64,000 bases of DNA from 2-12-FULL-35-15 sp036386835 (GTDB lineage: Bacteria; Bacteroidota; Bacteroidia; 2-12-FULL-35-15). This document shows positions 8,547 to 16,806 of this stretch, piece after piece. Position numbers and translations under genes: made by a program. How positions within the stretch are numbered: position 1 is the first letter of the stretch; each line of letters opens with the position of its first letter. Below the pieces are notes generated by a model. That model saw nothing but the letters and a program-made list of their open reading frames with translations. It had not been told where the DNA came from and did not search any database. The stretch lies in contig DASVUX010000011.1 of NCBI GenBank assembly GCA_036386835.1, positions 581,311-645,310 on the forward strand. Direction: 5' to 3'.

Positions 8547-11500
8547 TCATTGTTTGATAAAAATTGTCTGGATCGTGTTCTGGGTCGTGATCAGTTTGAG
8601 GATATAGGTCCCGGGAGGGAGCTCTGATATACTCAGTGTAAAAAAGCTTTTATCTGATGGGTCGTGTTTCATTTTAGAAACTACAACGCCATGAATGTTT
8701 ATGATTTCGGAAAGGATCCTTCCTTCTGCACCGGCAATGCTGAAATTGATATTGTCGGCTGCCGGGTTAGGATAAACCCTGGTATGAACTGAATGTCCTG
8801 TATTTACCGCCACTATCTGTGAATAGCTATAACGGCCGTCAAAATCAGTTTGTTTTAGCCTGTAGTAATTAATGCCTTTTAAAGGATTAACGTCCCTGCC
8901 GGCATAATTCAGCGCGATGCTTGAGGTTCCTGCGCCATCGGCATCAAACAGTGTACTGAATTGAACCCCATCTGCGCTGCGCTCCACTGTAAAAAAATCA
9001 TTATTGATCTCAGTTGCAGTTGTCCAGGCAATATTTACAATCCCCGAACCATTATAAACAGCATCAAAGGAAAGAAGCTCTATAGGGAGCGGTTCAATGG
9101 CTGTTGAAATTGCAAATTTGCTGAAAGAGGTGTAACCAAGACGTTCAGCATAGCCAAGCCCTGAATTGTAGATCCTTCCTGCTGCGCCTGTATTGGGAAC
9201 GGTGGTTGTACTTTCCAGGCTTTCCCAGTCAGCATACGTAGCGGATGCCGAGGGGCGTTTAACAACGAAGAAGTTATTATCTTCAGAAGACGACAAGCCT
9301 GTGTTCGCGACATACAACCGGGTCCCGTAACTGTTTCCCGTGGGAGCTGCATCTGGACTTAAATCCCATTGGGCATTTTCCATTATATAGCTGAGCTGTG
9401 ATCCGCCCTGCATTTCCCCTTCGCCTGCAAATGTGCCATCATCGTTAGGCGATGCCTCCGTAATCGTATTCACGGACGCATCAATATAATTTACCCCGGT
9501 GAGATTGTTATTGACGAAATCAATTCTTTTGTAATCAGCTGATGTTGCCCCGTTACCGATCGGGAAAGCATATGTGGAAGTATTGCTGGCTATAAAATGC
9601 CGGAGGTTTCCATTAATGAATTTGGTGGAGGTGTATCCTGAAATGGCAGGAGCAACCGGGTTGGAGATAATAAATCTGCTAGTTCCGGTATGCAGCATTC
9701 CATTGATAAATGCAAGCGTGCCGGAAGCTGTAACATCCTTGGAAAGTGTTATTCCCCCAGTACTGGTATTGTTTAGTCGCAGGTTAAAAAATGTTGTAGT
9801 ACCCGTACCGGAAATGTTCTGAGTATTGGATGCCCTGAAATCGGTTGTGCCGTTGGAGGCCGTGATGATGCCATTATTGATAATGTTTCCCTTTACTGAA
9901 AAATAACTCAATGCATTATTCATAGTAAGGATCCCGCTTCCGCTTGTGCTTGTGATCAAAAGGTCATTACATACGGCCCCGTTAGGGAATAATGACGGTG
10001 AAGCCCCTATGACAGGGTCATTCGTTACATTATCGATAGTTACATTTGCAAGGGAATCAGGTACTTTAAAGTTCTGCCAGTTGTTGCAGTCATACCAGTC
10101 CGTGTTTGTTGCCCCGGTCCAGTATCCGCTGTTGAATCCCCCTGCAGTTATGGTAAAGCTATAGCCTCCGGAGTAGTTTGGCGACAAAGCATTGTAAGCA
10201 GTGCAGGTTGTTGAAGCCGACCAGTTGCTGATGCTGTTAAGCCGGTCAATCCAGTCTTTCTGGCTTGCCGGAGTCACTGAACCCGTATATTTTACGTTCA
10301 CTGTTCCGGTGCTTGGCATGATGCTGAAACATTTCAGGGCCTCAGGCAATGCTCCCCGTGTGGTTACATTGTCGTTGCATGTCCACGCTGTATAAGTATT
10401 GATAGCAAACATGTAAGTACCCCCTGTATAAGTTGCGTTGCTGGAACCCGAAGTCCCGGCATTCCACGTTCCACCCTGCATCATGTAGACCTGCTCATCA
10501 TTGCTGTTCAGGTTAAAGCTGCTTCCTACAGGGTATGAGATGGTCCAGTTGGCATCCGGACTTACAGAAGAGAAGTAGGTGTTGTTAACAACCCTGAAAG
10601 TTATGATTGTCCCTTTGGTAATCGTTGAAGTACTGCGGGTAAGACGTATCACACCTTCCCCGTTGCCCCAGTTGTTAGAGCCGCAGCCGACACGTTCAAA
10701 ACCATTGTCGGTAATATCAATAGCAGTTCCCGGAGTGATGTCCTCGAATGTTACAAAGCTGATCTCATCCGTTCCTCCTGAGGTTCCGTTACAGCCATCA
10801 ATATTAACACAGATCCCTACAATAGCGAGGTCGCCACCGCCCAGGACCGTAGTAGTTACAATGTTGAACGTATTGCTTATAACAGAAAAGGCCCCGGATG
10901 CGGCAGTTAATGTTAATCCGGTACCTGCTGCGCTGTGAGTAAGGGTGCTGAAGGTTGCAACTCCGGAAGAAGCAGTGGCGCTTACAGGTGTTCCGACCAG
11001 GCTCCCGGTAGAAGTAAGGCTGATTGTGCCGCTGAAGTTAATGTCTGTATTTCCGCAGGCATCCCCCGCGATCACGGTAACTGCAGGTGACATGATAGAA
11101 TTCATTCCTGTTGTTGAAGGCTGCTGCAGAAAAACAAGGCCGGTTGCATTTACAGTAATAACATTTTGGGCATTCGTGCTTGCAGTCGCTGCAAAAGTAG
11201 TTTTTCCCGATCCGCTGGCTGAAAATGTGACATTGCCGTTCGAGATCTGGAAACCGAAATCATCACCATCAGCATTTGCCGACCCAAAGCCGCAATTAAG
11301 AGATAACCGGAGTGAATATGTTTTTTCCGTATTGTCTGCTACGGATAAACTTAATCCTGAAAATGAAACCTGGTTGGGGCCGGTGGACACCACACCAGTT
11401 GCAATATTGGTTGATCCGTCAAACAATTCAATTGTCCTGATGGCAGTGGACCAGTCATCCACAGCATTCCCCGATGCTTCTGAAATTATAAATGAATTTA

Positions 11501-12746
11501 AAATTGAGGAAAGATTATCGCTGTCATTCAGAGAGGCCCCTCCATCACGAACCTTAAACTGCCATACCTGGAGTCCGGTAGAAGAAGTAAGCGGGGGAGC
11601 TGTGGTTGTAAGAGAAGATATAGTTGCGGATTCACCACCTGCAGTTATGATATCTGAAGAGGCAGAACCTGTAACAGTTCCGCTGCATGTAATAGTCTTG
11701 GAGGCAGCACCGCTGCTGCTTGCGGTAACAATCTCTCCACCATATGTGGCTACTGATAAACCTGATTTAAGCCTGACATAGATCGTGGTGGCAGATACCG
11801 ATCCTGAAGTTTGCGTGAGTGTAAGCGAATTTGTAAAACCTGATCCACTGGTCAATGAGATCTCATAATTAACCGGGGCGGATAAACTTATATTGGCTGT
11901 AAGATTACTTCCGCTTGCTGAAAAAGTTTGCTCTGAAGACGGACCATTTCCCGCAACATACGTGAAAGCTGACAGTGAGGCCGGTGTAAGAGTAATTGCC
12001 GGACTTGTTGAAGGATTAAAAGTAAGGTTAAAATCATCAATGGCGCTGTGGGGCCTGCTGCCTGCCCCCGATGAGGCTGTTTTCGCTGCAATCCGGATCC
12101 AGACCGGCCCGGTATTATTATCCAGGGCGGAACCAAAGTTAACTGTAACATTCGTACTTCCCCAGGAAGAGCCGACAGTGGTTGTGATAGAAGCAGGGGC
12201 GGTTGTAGAATTTGTAAAAGAAGCAGGGGAAGCTCCAAAACCATAATCTACATTCCATGTAACAGTACGCCCGGTAGTTGCAGTGGGATCAAGCTGCATC
12301 AATTTAAAGCCAAGGGTGAAATTACTGAAACCGGTTGTGTTAGCCAGTTGCAGGACGAAAGCAGTGCCCGGGTCCCCAAAGCTTCCCGACTGCCGCACTG
12401 CCAATGCTCTGTCGGTTCGTGTGTTTTGAGTGGCAGCAGCGTCTGTTGAAGCAGCCGGAACCTCTGCAGCCGCAGCATTAGAGAACTGACCAGCAGTGGA
12501 TGACCATGCCGTCTGGGTGGAAGTGTAAGTGGCGGAGGTGCCTAAAGCGCTCGCTGAGCTGCCTGTCCGGACAGTCCAGCCAGTAGGCAGGCCTGAACCG
12601 ATAGCATCAAAAGTTTCAGTATAGGAGGTTCCGGAAAGGGAAACCTGGGAGACAAGTGGATTTGTCAGAATTAAAAAACAACCCAAAGCGGCAGTTTTAA
12701 TAACCGATGAAATATGTGTTTTTTTAAAAAACATCCCTTGTTTCAT
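8547..12746 (-). CDS. Giant multidomain secreted protein with T9SS sorting domain
   Basis: About 1399 residues. A long N-terminal signal region (KKTHISSVIKTAALGCFLIL, ending near SQ) precedes a string of beta-sandwich modules: an N-terminal 'choice-of-anchor' domain (about 30-250), a module with ITLTPASLSAFTYVAG and SSEQTFSASGSNLT (about 250-360), further immunoglobulin-like modules (about 365-630), a lamin-tail-like module (about 640-860, with DEISFVTFEDITPGTAIDI), a filamentous section with G8/autotransporter-like repeats (about 880-1110), and a type A T9SS tail at the end (RVYPNPAADNINFSI). No enzyme motif is visible; it is likely a surface adhesin or matrix protein. I chose the ATG at 12746 over a TTG two codons upstream. 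It has a separate promoter and a structured leader. Confidence 0.9.
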   Translation of the reverse strand: MKQGMFFKKTHISSVIKTAALGCFLILTNPLVSQVSLSGTSYTETFDAIGSGLPTGWTVRTGSSASALGTSATYTSTQTAWSSTAGQFSNAAAAEVPAASTDAAATQNTRTDRALAVRQSGSFGDPGTAFVLQLANTTGFSNFTLGFKLMQLDPTATTGRTVTWNVDYGFGASPASFTNSTTAPASITTTVGSSWGSTNVTVNFGSALDNNTGPVWIRIAAKTASSGAGSRPHSAIDDFNLTFNPSTSPAITLTPASLSAFTYVAGNGPSSEQTFSASGSNLTANISLSAPVNYEISLTSGSGFTNSLTLTQTSGSVSATTIYVRLKSGLSVATYGGEIVTASSSGAASKTITCSGTVTGSASSDIITAGGESATISSLTTTAPPLTSSTGLQVWQFKVRDGGASLNDSDNLSSILNSFIISEASGNAVDDWSTAIRTIELFDGSTNIATGVVSTGPNQVSFSGLSLSVADNTEKTYSLRLSLNCGFGSANADGDDFGFQISNGNVTFSASGSGKTTFAATASTNAQNVITVNATGLVFLQQPSTTGMNSIMSPAVTVIAGDACGNTDINFSGTISLTSTGSLVGTPVSATASSGVATFSTLTHSAAGTGLTLTAASGAFSVISNTFNIVTTTVLGGGDLAIVGICVNIDGCNGTSGGTDEISFVTFEDITPGTAIDITDNGFERVGCGSNNWGNGEGVIRLTRSTSTITKGTIITFRVVNNTYFSSVSPDANWTISYPVGSSFNLNSNDEQVYMMQGGTWNAGTSGSSNATYTGGTYMFAINTYTAWTCNDNVTTRGALPEALKCFSIMPSTGTVNVKYTGSVTPASQKDWIDRLNSISNWSASTTCTAYNALSPNYSGGYSFTITAGGFNSGYWTGATNTDWYDCNNWQNFKVPDSLANVTIDNVTNDPVIGASPSLFPNGAVCNDLLITSTSGSGILTMNNALSYFSVKGNIINNGIITASNGTTDFRASNTQNISGTGTTTFFNLRLNNTSTGGITLSKDVTASGTLAFINGMLHTGTSRFIISNPVAPAISGYTSTKFINGNLRHFIASNTSTYAFPIGNGATSADYKRIDFVNNNLTGVNYIDASVNTITEASPNDDGTFAGEGEMQGGSQLSYIMENAQWDLSPDAAPTGNSYGTRLYVANTGLSSSEDNNFFVVKRPSASATYADWESLESTTTVPNTGAAGRIYNSGLGYAERLGYTSFSKFAISTAIEPLPIELLSFDAVYNGSGIVNIAWTTATEINNDFFTVERSADGVQFSTLFDADGAGTSSIALNYAGRDVNPLKGINYYRLKQTDFDGRYSYSQIVAVNTGHSVHTRVYPNPAADNINFSIAGAEGRILSEIINIHGVVVSKMKHDPSDKSFFTLSISELPPGTYILKLITTQNTIQTIFIKQ

Positions 12747-12809
12747 TAACAATGATCTGATTAAACCTTTTTTTCTCCATCATGTATTATTATGGAGTAA
12801 ACAATAAGT

Positions 12810-12867
12810 GTAAGTGGTTTCGGAATGTTTTAAAGATCTTCAAAACTCCTGTAGGGTGTTCACTTGT
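12810..12867 (-). ncRNA. Candidate structured 5' leader element, copy 2
   Basis: On the minus strand the leader of the giant T9SS gene carries ACAAGTGAACACCCTA, a variable hairpin (GTTTT/AAAAC), then CATTCCGAAACCACTTAC. AAGTG pairs with CACTT. Compared with copy 1 (8272-8327), the conserved blocks GTGAACACCCTA and CATTCCGAAACC are unchanged, while one G-C pair of the stem becomes A-U and one U-G becomes U-A. The element starts 14 nt after its -7 box, almost as in copy 1. Confidence 0.55.
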
Positions 12868-12881
12868 GCTATTTCAGCATA

Positions 12882-12889
12882 CAAAGATA
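12882..12889 (-). promoter_or_regulatory. -7 box for the giant T9SS gene
   Basis: Minus-strand TATCTTTG matches TAnnTTTG. The expected start near 12875 gives a leader of about 130 nt. No clear -33 box is visible. Confidence 0.6.
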
Positions 12890-13052
12890 TAATAAAAAAA
12901 AGCCGTTTGTTTTAACAAATTGTTAAAAATCTGTCATCTTCGACAAACATGCTATTATCACTGTTTAATTGCTTATTGGTGGTTAAATCTGTTCCTGATA
13001 AGTACCGATTCAACCTTCATCGAATTTATTTTTATGGGTCGTTCAGATAACG

Positions 13053-13060
13053 TACTTTTG
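13053..13060 (+). promoter_or_regulatory. -7 box for the DHS-like gene
   Basis: TACTTTTG matches TAnnTTTG, 32 nt before the ATG at 13093, giving a leader of about 25 nt. Confidence 0.6.
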
Positions 13061-13092
13061 CATTCCATTTTAAAATAAGAAAAATAAGAATT

Positions 13093-14067
13093 ATGAGCAA
13101 AGGACCTATTTCAGGATTTATAGAAAAACATTACAAACATTTTAATGCAGCGGCACTTGTTGATGCAGCAAAAGGATATGAAACTCACCTTACTGAAGGT
13201 GGAAAAATGATGGTAACTATTGCAGGTGCAATGAGTACAGCGGAGCTTGGAAAATCACTGGCGGAGATGATTCGCGCCGGAAAGATCGATATTATCTCCT
13301 GTACTGGCGCTAACCTTGAAGAGGATATCATGAACCTGGTAGCCCACAGTCATTATAAGCGTGTACCGAATTACAGGGACCTTTCCCCGCAGGATGAGTG
13401 GGACCTTTTAGAGAACCACTATAACCGTGTAACCGACACCTGTATTCCTGAAGAAGAGGCTTTCAGGAGATTACAGAAACACATCCATAAGATCTGGAAA
13501 GACGCAGATACCAACGGTGAGCGTTTTTTTCCGCATGAATTCATGTACAAGATTTTATTAAGCGGTGAGCTTCAGCAATATTATGAGATCGACCCTAAGG
13601 ATTCATGGATGCTTGCCGCTGCAGAGCGCAACCTGCCAATGGTAGTGCCAGGCTGGGAAGATTCAACAATGGGAAATATTTTCGCTTCGTATGTAATCAA
13701 AAAGGAGATCAAGGCTTCTACCATGAAGTCCGGGATCGAATACATGGCATGGCTTGCCGACTGGTATGTTAAGAATTCTGAAGGCAAGGGTGTGGGATTC
13801 TTCCAGATCGGTGGCGGTATCGCAGGTGATTTCCCAATCTGTGTAGTGCCTATGCTTTACCAGGATATGGAAATGGAGAATATTCCTTTCTGGAGCTATT
13901 TCTGCCAGGTTTCCGATTCTACCACAAGCTACGGATCTTATTCCGGAGCTGTTCCAAATGAGAAGATCACGTGGGGTAAGCTCGATATCAACACCCCGAA
14001 GTTTATTGTGGAAAGTGATGCTACGATAGTAGTGCCATTGATATTCGCATACATACTTGGCTGGTAA
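13093..14067 (+). CDS. Deoxyhypusine synthase-family protein lacking the catalytic lysine
   Basis: 324 residues with the deoxyhypusine synthase (DHS) fold signature: TIAGAMSTAELGKSL, SCTGANLEED, VPGWEDSTMGNI, IGGGIAGDF and a C-terminal ITWGKL. Eukaryotic DHS transfers an aminobutyl group from spermidine to eIF5A through a lysine in GGGVVKHH. Here the matching segment reads GGGIAGDF (about 240-247), so the lysine position holds glycine. Bacteria also lack eIF5A. In relatives such genes often sit near polyamine genes, suggesting a polyamine or agmatine role, but none is adjacent here. The reaction is therefore not known. Promoter at 13053-13060. Confidence 0.9.
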   Translation: MSKGPISGFIEKHYKHFNAAALVDAAKGYETHLTEGGKMMVTIAGAMSTAELGKSLAEMIRAGKIDIISCTGANLEEDIMNLVAHSHYKRVPNYRDLSPQDEWDLLENHYNRVTDTCIPEEEAFRRLQKHIHKIWKDADTNGERFFPHEFMYKILLSGELQQYYEIDPKDSWMLAAAERNLPMVVPGWEDSTMGNIFASYVIKKEIKASTMKSGIEYMAWLADWYVKNSEGKGVGFFQIGGGIAGDFPICVVPMLYQDMEMENIPFWSYFCQVSDSTTSYGSYSGAVPNEKITWGKLDINTPKFIVESDATIVVPLIFAYILGW

Positions 14068-14136
14068 TCTGATCCCGGTTTAATGAGTATCTGATTACAT
14101 ATTATCACCGGATCTGATGGTCCGTTATCCTTGATT

Positions 14137-15234
14137 TTGAAACTCGAACTTGACATAATCCCTTTAACAGAATGGCTTCCGGGCTTCCGGAAGCCACTTC
14201 TGATTACAGGGCCCTGCAGTGCGGAAAGCGAAGGCCAGATGCTGGATACAGCTTTACAGATTTCAGCAGCATTTCCTAAAAGTATTTTTCGCGCAGGTAT
14301 CTGGAAACCGAGAACCCGTCCTAACACATTCGAAGGAATAGGTGATATCGGCCTGGAATGGATGCGGGAAGTAAGGGAACAAACTGGGTTGTGGACTGCA
14401 ACTGAAGTCGCAAATGCAGATCATGTTGAAAAATGCCTGAAAGCCGGAATTGATGTTTTATGGATCGGGGCACGCACCACTGTTAATCCATTCTCCGTAC
14501 AGGAAATAGCTGATGCTTTAAAAGGGGTTGATATTCCTGTGTTTGTGAAAAATCCTATTAACCCTGACGCCCAGCTATGGGCAGGTGGGCTTGAAAGAGT
14601 TAATAATGCGGGAATTAAAAAACTGGCAGCCATTCACAGGGGATTCCATTCATTCGACCACGGCCCTTTTCGTAATTCTCCGAAATGGGAGCTTGCAATA
14701 GAATTAAAAACTGCCTGCCCACAGCTTCCGGTGATTTGTGATCCTTCACACATCAGCGGCACTCCTGAACTCATATCGTATATTTCACAGAAAGCAATGG
14801 ACCTTGAAATGGACGGCCTGATGATCGAAACGCACCGTGATCCCAAATCAGCTTTAAGTGATGCCAGGCAACAGGTGAAGCCTTCACAGCTGAAGGAAAT
14901 TATAGATGAACTGAATATCCGTTCATCAGTGATTGACAACCCTGATTTCAGGAATAAGCTCGAAGAACTGAGATCAATAATACGTACCCTGGATAATGAT
15001 TTGCTCGAGTTACTTGCTAAGAGAATGGCAATTTCTGAACAGATCGGGGAATACAAAAAAGAAAACCATGTGACCATTCTTCAGGTTGCCCACTGGAAGA
15101 ACCTTTTTGAAGAAAGCTTAAGGACAGGCCATGTTTTAGGCTTGCCTGAAGGTTTTATAAAAGGGATGTATGAACTGATACATGATGAATCAATCCGGAG
15201 GCAAACGGAAGTGATGAATCGAAAAACACATTGA
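14137..15234 (+). CDS. Bifunctional DAHP synthase / chorismate mutase
   Basis: About 365 residues. The N-terminal part (to about 265) is a KDO8P-synthase-like DAHP synthase: LLITGPCSAESEGQ, FRAGIWKPRTRPNTFEGIG, LWIGARTTVNPF, VFVKNPINPD, CDPSHISG and ETHRDPKSALSDA. It joins phosphoenolpyruvate and erythrose 4-phosphate at the start of the shikimate pathway. The C-terminal part (about 275-365) is an AroQ-type chorismate mutase: LRSIIRTLDNDLLELLAKRM, IGEYKKENH, and the terminal IHDESIRRQ. The fusion is common in Bacteroidota and couples pathway entry to the prephenate branch, allowing feedback. There is no in-frame ATG upstream; TTG at 14137 or 14131 must start it. Confidence 0.93.
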   Translation: MKLELDIIPLTEWLPGFRKPLLITGPCSAESEGQMLDTALQISAAFPKSIFRAGIWKPRTRPNTFEGIGDIGLEWMREVREQTGLWTATEVANADHVEKCLKAGIDVLWIGARTTVNPFSVQEIADALKGVDIPVFVKNPINPDAQLWAGGLERVNNAGIKKLAAIHRGFHSFDHGPFRNSPKWELAIELKTACPQLPVICDPSHISGTPELISYISQKAMDLEMDGLMIETHRDPKSALSDARQQVKPSQLKEIIDELNIRSSVIDNPDFRNKLEELRSIIRTLDNDLLELLAKRMAISEQIGEYKKENHVTILQVAHWKNLFEESLRTGHVLGLPEGFIKGMYELIHDESIRRQTEVMNRKTH

Positions 15235-15325
15235 TAATCAACGTTTTGATTGGATTAAATTATTGCTGACGTGTTTCGGTGGCATAAGATTTTATTGATT
15301 TTTATAACATTAATACCTAATTGTC

Positions 15326-15793
15326 ATGAAAAAATCAATATCTATCGAAAGAAACGGCCTCCTGATTGGTTTGCTTACTTCCGCTGCTCTGATCATCTAC
15401 TTTTTAGCAATGAAAGCTTTAAACCTTGCCCAGGTCATAGAATTACGGTTCTTTAACTTTTTAATTGTGGCGGCAGCCATCTGTTATGGGATCAATAGTC
15501 TTAAGGAAAGACTCCATGAGCAGGAATTCTATTTGAAAGGACTTGCCCAGGGGATGGTGATCGCTGTGGTAACAACGGTTTCGTTTGCGCTCTTTATTAC
15601 AATATACCTGAGATATTTTGATCCACAGCTGATGGAAGCGATCAGCAAGCGGGTTCCGTATTCCGGCTCCCTTGACTCCATGATCATTTTCGTTTCAGTT
15701 TTTATGGAGGGAATGGCTTCCGGAGCTATCATTACCTTCTCCGCAATGCAGTATTTTAAATCACAGGGAACAGTTAAGACAGGCTTTGAATAA
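15326..15793 (+). CDS. DUF4199-like membrane protein
   Basis: 155 residues with four predicted membrane helices: about 12-31 (LLIGLLTSAALIIYFLAMKA), 38-58, 70-95 (GLAQGMVIAVVTTVSFALF) and 122-145. The Lys/Arg-rich tip SLKERLHEQEFYLKG between helices 2 and 3 and the late EGMASGAI motif fit the DUF4199 family of Bacteroidota inner-membrane proteins, whose function is unknown. It follows the DAHP synthase gene by 91 nt on the same strand and ends at a bidirectional terminator. Confidence 0.75.
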   Translation: MKKSISIERNGLLIGLLTSAALIIYFLAMKALNLAQVIELRFFNFLIVAAAICYGINSLKERLHEQEFYLKGLAQGMVIAVVTTVSFALFITIYLRYFDPQLMEAISKRVPYSGSLDSMIIFVSVFMEGMASGAIITFSAMQYFKSQGTVKTGFE

Positions 15794-15796
15794 AAA

Positions 15797-15820
15797 AAGC
15801 CCCTCACTGAGGGGCTTCTT
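15797..15820. terminator. Bidirectional intrinsic terminator
   Basis: GCCCCTC pairs with GAGGGGC around ACT, extended by AA/TT and flanked by an A7 and a T-rich tract. It separates the convergent DUF4199 and DUF3108 genes. Confidence 0.88.
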
Positions 15821-15828
15821 TTAAGATA

Positions 15829-16656
15829 TTAATTTATTTTAGAAACCGGATTCGCCAAACCCGAAAAATCTGTTAATTCCATTTTGATGGATCCTACCAG
15901 GACATCGGCCTGGCCCTTTACAGGGATATGATTCTTGTCATCTGAAATCCATATGTTGAGATCCTCTTCTTTCTTAAATACACGCCCTTTTTGAACGATA
16001 GGCCTGAATTTAAGGCATCTGAATGTTCCTGCATCAGTTTCAACTTCTTCCCTGCCAATGAACTTAATCTGTAAAGGCCAGATCTCATTATCAACAAAAC
16101 ATTTCAAAGAAAAAAGGTCACCTGGTTTTGCATTTGACAGGTCCATATTTCTTGCCTGGTAAAAGGCGGATAACATATCCTGCATGTTCGGTTCTATGTT
16201 ATAAACCTTACCTTCTCCCACGTTCACCTTCTGGCTGAAATGATTAAAGATGTAATCCTGGCTGCACTGGTATCCTCCTTCACTGATCCTTCTCACGAAC
16301 AACCATGGCACCAATGCCTGTTCATCAATATATGTTTCGTAACGATCGCGTACTTTAAAGAACCAGTCAAAAGTTCCTTTAGAAGCTCCAATCCCTACAA
16401 CATGAAATGTTTTGCGTCCACCAAGCTCTTTTGCTTCATCTGTAACTTTTAAAGTTGCTATTCCGGCATCAATGATCCCGTAGTGAACCCTGAATGATAA
16501 CGCTTCGCCTCTTTTGAAGGCATTGTGGTTCATCATCGGTAATTCTTTAACCGGGCCTCCGGCAGTAATTACCGGTAAGTCTTTTTGTGTCTGAAACGAC
16601 AAACATGCTAAACCTGCTGCCGCCAGAACTGTTGCTGATATGAATAGTTTTTTCAT
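15829..16656 (-). CDS. DUF3108 periplasmic/outer-membrane protein
   Basis: About 275 residues. I chose the ATG at 16656, which gives MKKLFISATVLAAAGLACLS, a signal sequence; a 26-residue longer frame exists but its extension is charged and unlikely. The mature part shows the DUF3108 pattern: GEALSFRVHYGIIDAGIATL, the FDWFFKVRDRYETYID loop, GRVFKKEEDLNIWISDD and HIPVKGQADVLVGSI. Members are beta-rich envelope proteins with a DUF3108 beta-sandwich related to lipid-binding folds; the role is not established. It lies 150 nt downstream of leuS on the same strand. Confidence 0.88.
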   Translation of the reverse strand: MKKLFISATVLAAAGLACLSFQTQKDLPVITAGGPVKELPMMNHNAFKRGEALSFRVHYGIIDAGIATLKVTDEAKELGGRKTFHVVGIGASKGTFDWFFKVRDRYETYIDEQALVPWLFVRRISEGGYQCSQDYIFNHFSQKVNVGEGKVYNIEPNMQDMLSAFYQARNMDLSNAKPGDLFSLKCFVDNEIWPLQIKFIGREEVETDAGTFRCLKFRPIVQKGRVFKKEEDLNIWISDDKNHIPVKGQADVLVGSIKMELTDFSGLANPVSKIN

Positions 16657-16732
16657 TTTTTTAATTCTTTCCGTTTGTAATTTCAAACGCTGTGCCATTC
16701 TTATACGCATTATTAACTCAAACGTTTCAGAC

Positions 16733-16744
16733 ACAAGCGCTTGT
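16733..16744. promoter_or_regulatory. Perfect 12-bp palindrome upstream of the DUF3108 gene
   Basis: ACAAGCGCTTGT is a perfect palindrome in the 150-nt gap between leuS and DUF3108, about 77 nt before the DUF3108 start. It could be a dimeric-regulator site; one copy alone is weak evidence. Confidence 0.25.
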
Positions 16745-16806
16745 TACAAAAACGGTAATGCTATTGCTTTAGTATAACCGTGGCAGGCCGGGGAAGTGAA
16801 AAAATG

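Larger units (their letters stand above)
12747..13092. other. Divergent regulatory region between the giant T9SS gene and the DHS-like gene
   Basis: 346 nt without a gene. It holds the minus-strand leader element (12810-12867) and promoter (12882-12889), an A/T-rich centre, and the plus-strand promoter box at 13053-13060. No further coding frame is evident. Confidence 0.7.

Noticed and set aside
10579..11781. Long plus-strand frames opposite the giant T9SS gene
   Set aside because: They are antisense shadows of a Ser/Thr/Gly-rich coding region and have no motif or start context.
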